Assembly (NCBI GenBank): GCA_009693435.1
Contig: SHXF01000107.1
Span: 1 to 14,614 of the forward strand
Reading direction: 5' to 3'
From: Betaproteobacteria bacterium
GTDB taxonomy: Bacteria > Pseudomonadota > Gammaproteobacteria > Burkholderiales > SG8-39
Length of the DNA: 14,614 nt
Numbering within the stretch: position 1 is the first letter of the stretch; each line of letters opens with the position of its first letter. Below are positions 13,149-14,614 of this stretch, piece after piece. A model generated the notes under the pieces. It was not told where the DNA came from. It did not search any database and saw only the letters and a program-made list of their open reading frames with translations. Position numbers and translations under genes: made by a program.

Positions 13149-13496
13149 CTACGCCACGATCCGAAACTCGGCGGCCTTCGCTATCGGGCGCACATGATTG
13201 CGCTCCCGTTTCAGCTCCACGATGCCATAGTTCGACATGGTATTGAGCGTCCGGGAAAGGTTGCCCACCTTACGGCCGGTTGCCTCGGCTAATGACGAAA
13301 TGGACTGCGGCCTGGTATCTCTTATCATCTTCAGCAAGGCGCGATTTTCGACGCTCAACACTTCGGCAAGCGAGCGCATCGACGTGAACCAGATCTTCGG
13401 TTCGGTTGGCTTGGGCTTGTACTCTCCGCGAGCGATCGACAAGATTCGCTCCCGAATCTTGTTCTGCGGCATGATCCCGATCACGATGGCTTTCAT
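13149..13496 (-). CDS. HTH antitoxin of the HVO_A0114/TumA type, orphan
   Basis: A 115-aa winged-helix DNA-binding protein. PKIWFTSMRSLAEVLSVENR (33-52) followed by ALLKMIRDTRPQSISSLAEA and TGRKVGNLSRTLNTMSNYGI is the pattern of HVO_A0114-like regulators, often paired with DUF6516/TumE toxins. The ATG at 13494-13496 overlaps the stop of the upstream toxin remnant (ATGA), consistent with a former two-gene operon. The toxin has lost its middle, so this is an orphan antitoxin or a repressor that has kept its own promoter. The C-terminal tail KRERNHVRPIAKAAEFRIVA may be the toxin-binding part. Confidence 0.72.
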   Translation of the reverse strand: MKAIVIGIMPQNKIRERILSIARGEYKPKPTEPKIWFTSMRSLAEVLSVENRALLKMIRDTRPQSISSLAEATGRKVGNLSRTLNTMSNYGIVELKRERNHVRPIAKAAEFRIVA

Positions 13497-13626
13497 TTCC
13501 GCTTCAGCTCCTTCAGCACTCGATCGACTTCATCGAAGAAATCCACCATGAGTTGCTGACACGCCTGTGGACGATCCTACCGTCGCTGAGCACAGTCTTC
13601 GAATCCAGAATGAGCCGAGCCTTCAT
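13493..13626 (-). pseudogene. TumE/DUF6516-like toxin pseudogene, internally deleted
   Basis: From ATG 13624-13626 the frame starts MKARLILDSKTVLSDGRIV, the typical start of a TumE/DUF6516 protein. A second frame resumes at ACQQLMVDFFDEVDRVLKEL and ends with TGA at 13493-13495, overlapping the antitoxin ATG. Full-length members have about 100 residues or more, so roughly 60 residues between the two parts are missing and the join is out of frame. The intact ends and overlap suggest a single internal deletion. Family assignment rests on the ends and the neighbour. Confidence 0.55.
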
Positions 13627-13627
13627 A

Positions 13628-13644
13628 ATGGTATTAAATGCCAT
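13628..13644 (-). promoter_or_regulatory. Putative operator before the tumE remnant
   Basis: Imperfect dyad ATGGTATTAAATGCCAT directly upstream of the ATG (14 of 16 paired positions symmetric around the central base). AT-rich in a GC-rich setting. Likely binding site of the adjacent HTH antitoxin; inferred. Confidence 0.45.
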
Positions 13645-13682
13645 AACACAAAACGGGCTTCGCGCGAGGCCTGGTTGACACA

Positions 13683-13744
13683 GATGCCCTATCCACGCGG
13701 CTCTTCGGCCGATTCTCCAAGGTAGGGCGCAGATTCATCGCGCC
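13683..13744. repeat. REP-like element, fourth long-arm copy
   Basis: The long arm GATGCCCTATCCACGCGG then CTCTTCGGCC-GATTC leads into the type A element 13722-13744. No B partner. It separates the tumE locus from the higBA locus. Confidence 0.8.
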
Positions 13745-13775
13745 ACTTAGCGCGGGCGGCGGACGACGCAATGGA

Positions 13776-14084
13776 TCAGGCAGCCATCGCAAGCGGCGTG
13801 ATTTGCGCCAACCGATCGGCAAGCGCCTCGCGCGCATGTACCAGATCGTGATGCGCCTGGAGATTCAGCCAGAATTCAGCCTCCATCCCGAAGAACACGC
13901 CCAGCCGCGCGGCAGTGTCAGCCGTGATGGCACGCTTGCCCGCCACGATCTCGCCGATTCGCCGCTGAGGCACGCCGATTTCCTTGGCGAGACGGTACTG
14001 CGTCACCCCCAGCGGTTTAAGAAATTCCTCGAACAGGATTTCCCCCGGGGTCGCCAGCGGAACCTTACGCTTCGCCATGGTCAT
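13776..14084 (-). CDS. higA: HigA-family antitoxin (XRE HTH), orphan
   Basis: A 102-aa antitoxin with the canonical HigA/VapI layout: TPGEILFEEFLKPLGVTQYR (12-31), HTH LAKEIGVPQRRIGEIVAGKR, then AITADTAARLGVFFGMEAEF and WLNLQAHHDL. It dimerises, represses its own operon at a palindrome and neutralises HigB. Two ATGs are possible (14082-14084 and 14076-14078); GAGGA precedes both, 3 or 9 nt away, so the second is equally likely. It follows the higB remnant by 6 bp. The toxin is frameshifted, so the antitoxin appears to be an orphan with its own ribosome binding site. Confidence 0.9.
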   Translation of the reverse strand: MTMAKRKVPLATPGEILFEEFLKPLGVTQYRLAKEIGVPQRRIGEIVAGKRAITADTAARLGVFFGMEAEFWLNLQAHHDLVHAREALADRLAQITPLAMAA

Positions 14085-14090
14085 GATTCC

Positions 14091-14367
14091 TCAATGGTAA
14101 TCGATGATTTCTACATTCCATGCCGCCCCATCGCGCCACGCGAAGCACACGCGAAACTGGTCGTTGACGCGAATGCTACTGGCCGGCGCGATCGCCTGAG
14201 AGCTTCTGCAACCTGTTCTGTGGCGGCACACGCAAGGACTCGATACGCGTGGCGGCATGCAGCATCTGAAGCTTTCGGATTGCCACGGCAGAAAGATTGG
14301 CGAAACGGGCCACTCGCACCCCATCGTACAAGTCTTCGGTATCAGGGCACTTGAACGTCTTGATCAC
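14091..14367 (-). pseudogene. higB: HigB toxin, frameshifted
   Basis: From GTG 14365-14367 it reads MIKTFKCPDTEDLYDGVRVA, RFANLSAVAIRKLQMLHAAT, then IESLRVPPQNRLQKLSGDRA, GQ and a TAG at 14176-14178. The next frame continues SIRVNDQFRVCFAWRDGAAW, then NVEIIDYH and TGA at 14091-14093. Intact HigB proteins read GDRAGQ-[HY]-SIRINDQWR without break, so two bases of one codon are missing (CAG T AGC). Otherwise the gene is full length with conserved residues kept. A +1 shift at CAG-TAG-C would restore the frame, but nothing else supports programmed shifting. Probably a recently inactivated toxin. Confidence 0.88.
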
Positions 14368-14375
14368 GGACGAAT

Positions 14376-14394
14376 GCTAACGTCGTACGTTAGC
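14376..14394 (-). promoter_or_regulatory. HigA operator palindrome
   Basis: Perfect inverted repeat GCTAACGT-CGT-ACGTTAGC, 9 bp upstream of the higB start codon. The TAACGT...ACGTTA core resembles operators described for HigA repressors. The operator is unmutated although the toxin is broken. Confidence 0.7.
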
Positions 14395-14398
14395 ACGA

Positions 14399-14608
14399 TC
14401 AAGCCTGATCGACGCGGATGCCCTCTCCATGCGCCTTTTGAGCCTGTTCCCCGCTCAAGGCGCGGATAGTCTTTTCCAAATCAGGTTTGAGCCTGGAGCG
14501 GTCTGAGAACAGGGGCGCGAAGTGAATCGATCTGTTGAAGAAGGTCGCAGTATAGCGGGGGTATTGGTCAAGCCAGTTTTGATCGGCAATGGAGTTGTTG
14601 CGGCGGCG
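14399..14608 (-). CDS. Unrecognised reading frame, partial or decayed
   Basis: The minus-strand frame ends at TGA 14399-14401 and is open for 69 codons back to an in-frame TGA at 14609-14611. It reads IADQNWLDQYPRYTATFFNR, SIHFAPLFSDRSRLKPDLEK, TIRALSGEQAQKAHGEGIRV, DQA. Codon choice and residue composition look like real protein, but there is no ATG or GTG start and I recognise no family. It may be the end of a gene broken by a frameshift near the window edge. Its last 18 codons correspond to the long arm of the extended REP subfamily. Confidence 0.35.
   Translation of the reverse strand, partial: RRRNNSIADQNWLDQYPRYTATFFNRSIHFAPLFSDRSRLKPDLEKTIRALSGEQAQKAHGEGIRVDQA
14404..14475. repeat. 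Fifth long-arm copy with decayed REP hairpin
   Basis: GGATGCCCTCTCCATGCG, then CCTTTTGAGCCTGTTCCCC, corresponds position by position to the long arm of the other four copies. It is followed by AAGGCGCGGATAGTC, a decayed version of the type A hairpin. Here the arm coincides with the 3' end of an open reading frame. Confidence 0.6.
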
Positions 14609-14614
14609 TCATTG

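Noticed and set aside
7300..14400. Chromosomal integron (TA cassettes separated by palindromic repeats, as in superintegrons)
   Set aside because: Genes lie in both orientations, the repeats lack the GTTRRRY/RYYYAAC attC core sites, and no integrase is present. The repeats also occur around non-TA genes.

Overview
The window is a GC-rich bacterial accessory region. It looks like a betaproteobacterium or close relative, judging from composition, the intergenic repeat types and the gene families, but nothing in the window fixes the taxon. It contains no rRNA, tRNA or CRISPR.

Left part (1-6855, all genes on the minus strand): surface-polysaccharide genes in transcription order rfbF (glucose-1-phosphate cytidylyltransferase), rfbG (CDP-glucose 4,6-dehydratase), a NodU/CmcH-type O-carbamoyltransferase and a GT4 glycosyltransferase. 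RfbF and RfbG together make CDP-4-keto-6-deoxyglucose; the enzymes that normally use it are not here. A vapBC module and repeat arrays separate rfbFG from the carbamoyltransferase. The glycosyltransferase has lost its native C-terminus to an IS4-family remnant at the left edge. The carbamoyltransferase carries an in-frame insert that includes a palindromic intergenic repeat.

Right part (7300-14400): a dense run of toxin-antitoxin (TA) loci. Intact modules are mntA-hepT, Phd/UPF0175-DUF3368 and a higBA of the Gp49/COG3636 type; with vapBC that makes four. Four more loci keep an intact antitoxin while the toxin is broken by a different lesion each time: hepT by frameshift and truncation, a second Gp49-type higB by two nonsense codons and a 12-bp duplication, a TumE/DUF6516-type gene by internal deletion, and a classical higB by frameshift. 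Fragments of a RelE-type toxin, an IS1595 (ISXO2-like) transposase and an FAD monooxygenase lie between them.

Almost every intergenic space is filled by one family of short palindromic REP-like elements. I count 38 recognisable copies plus one decayed copy. They come in two loop variants, mostly as inverted pairs (BIME-like), and include a tandem array with an exact 100-bp period at 4504-4827. Five copies carry an additional conserved arm of about 45 nt that resembles the 3' end of an unrecognised reading frame at the right edge. No REP-associated transposase (RAYT) is in the window.

Overall this is a polysaccharide locus bordering a repeat-rich graveyard of TA modules, in which toxins decay while antitoxins and their operators persist.
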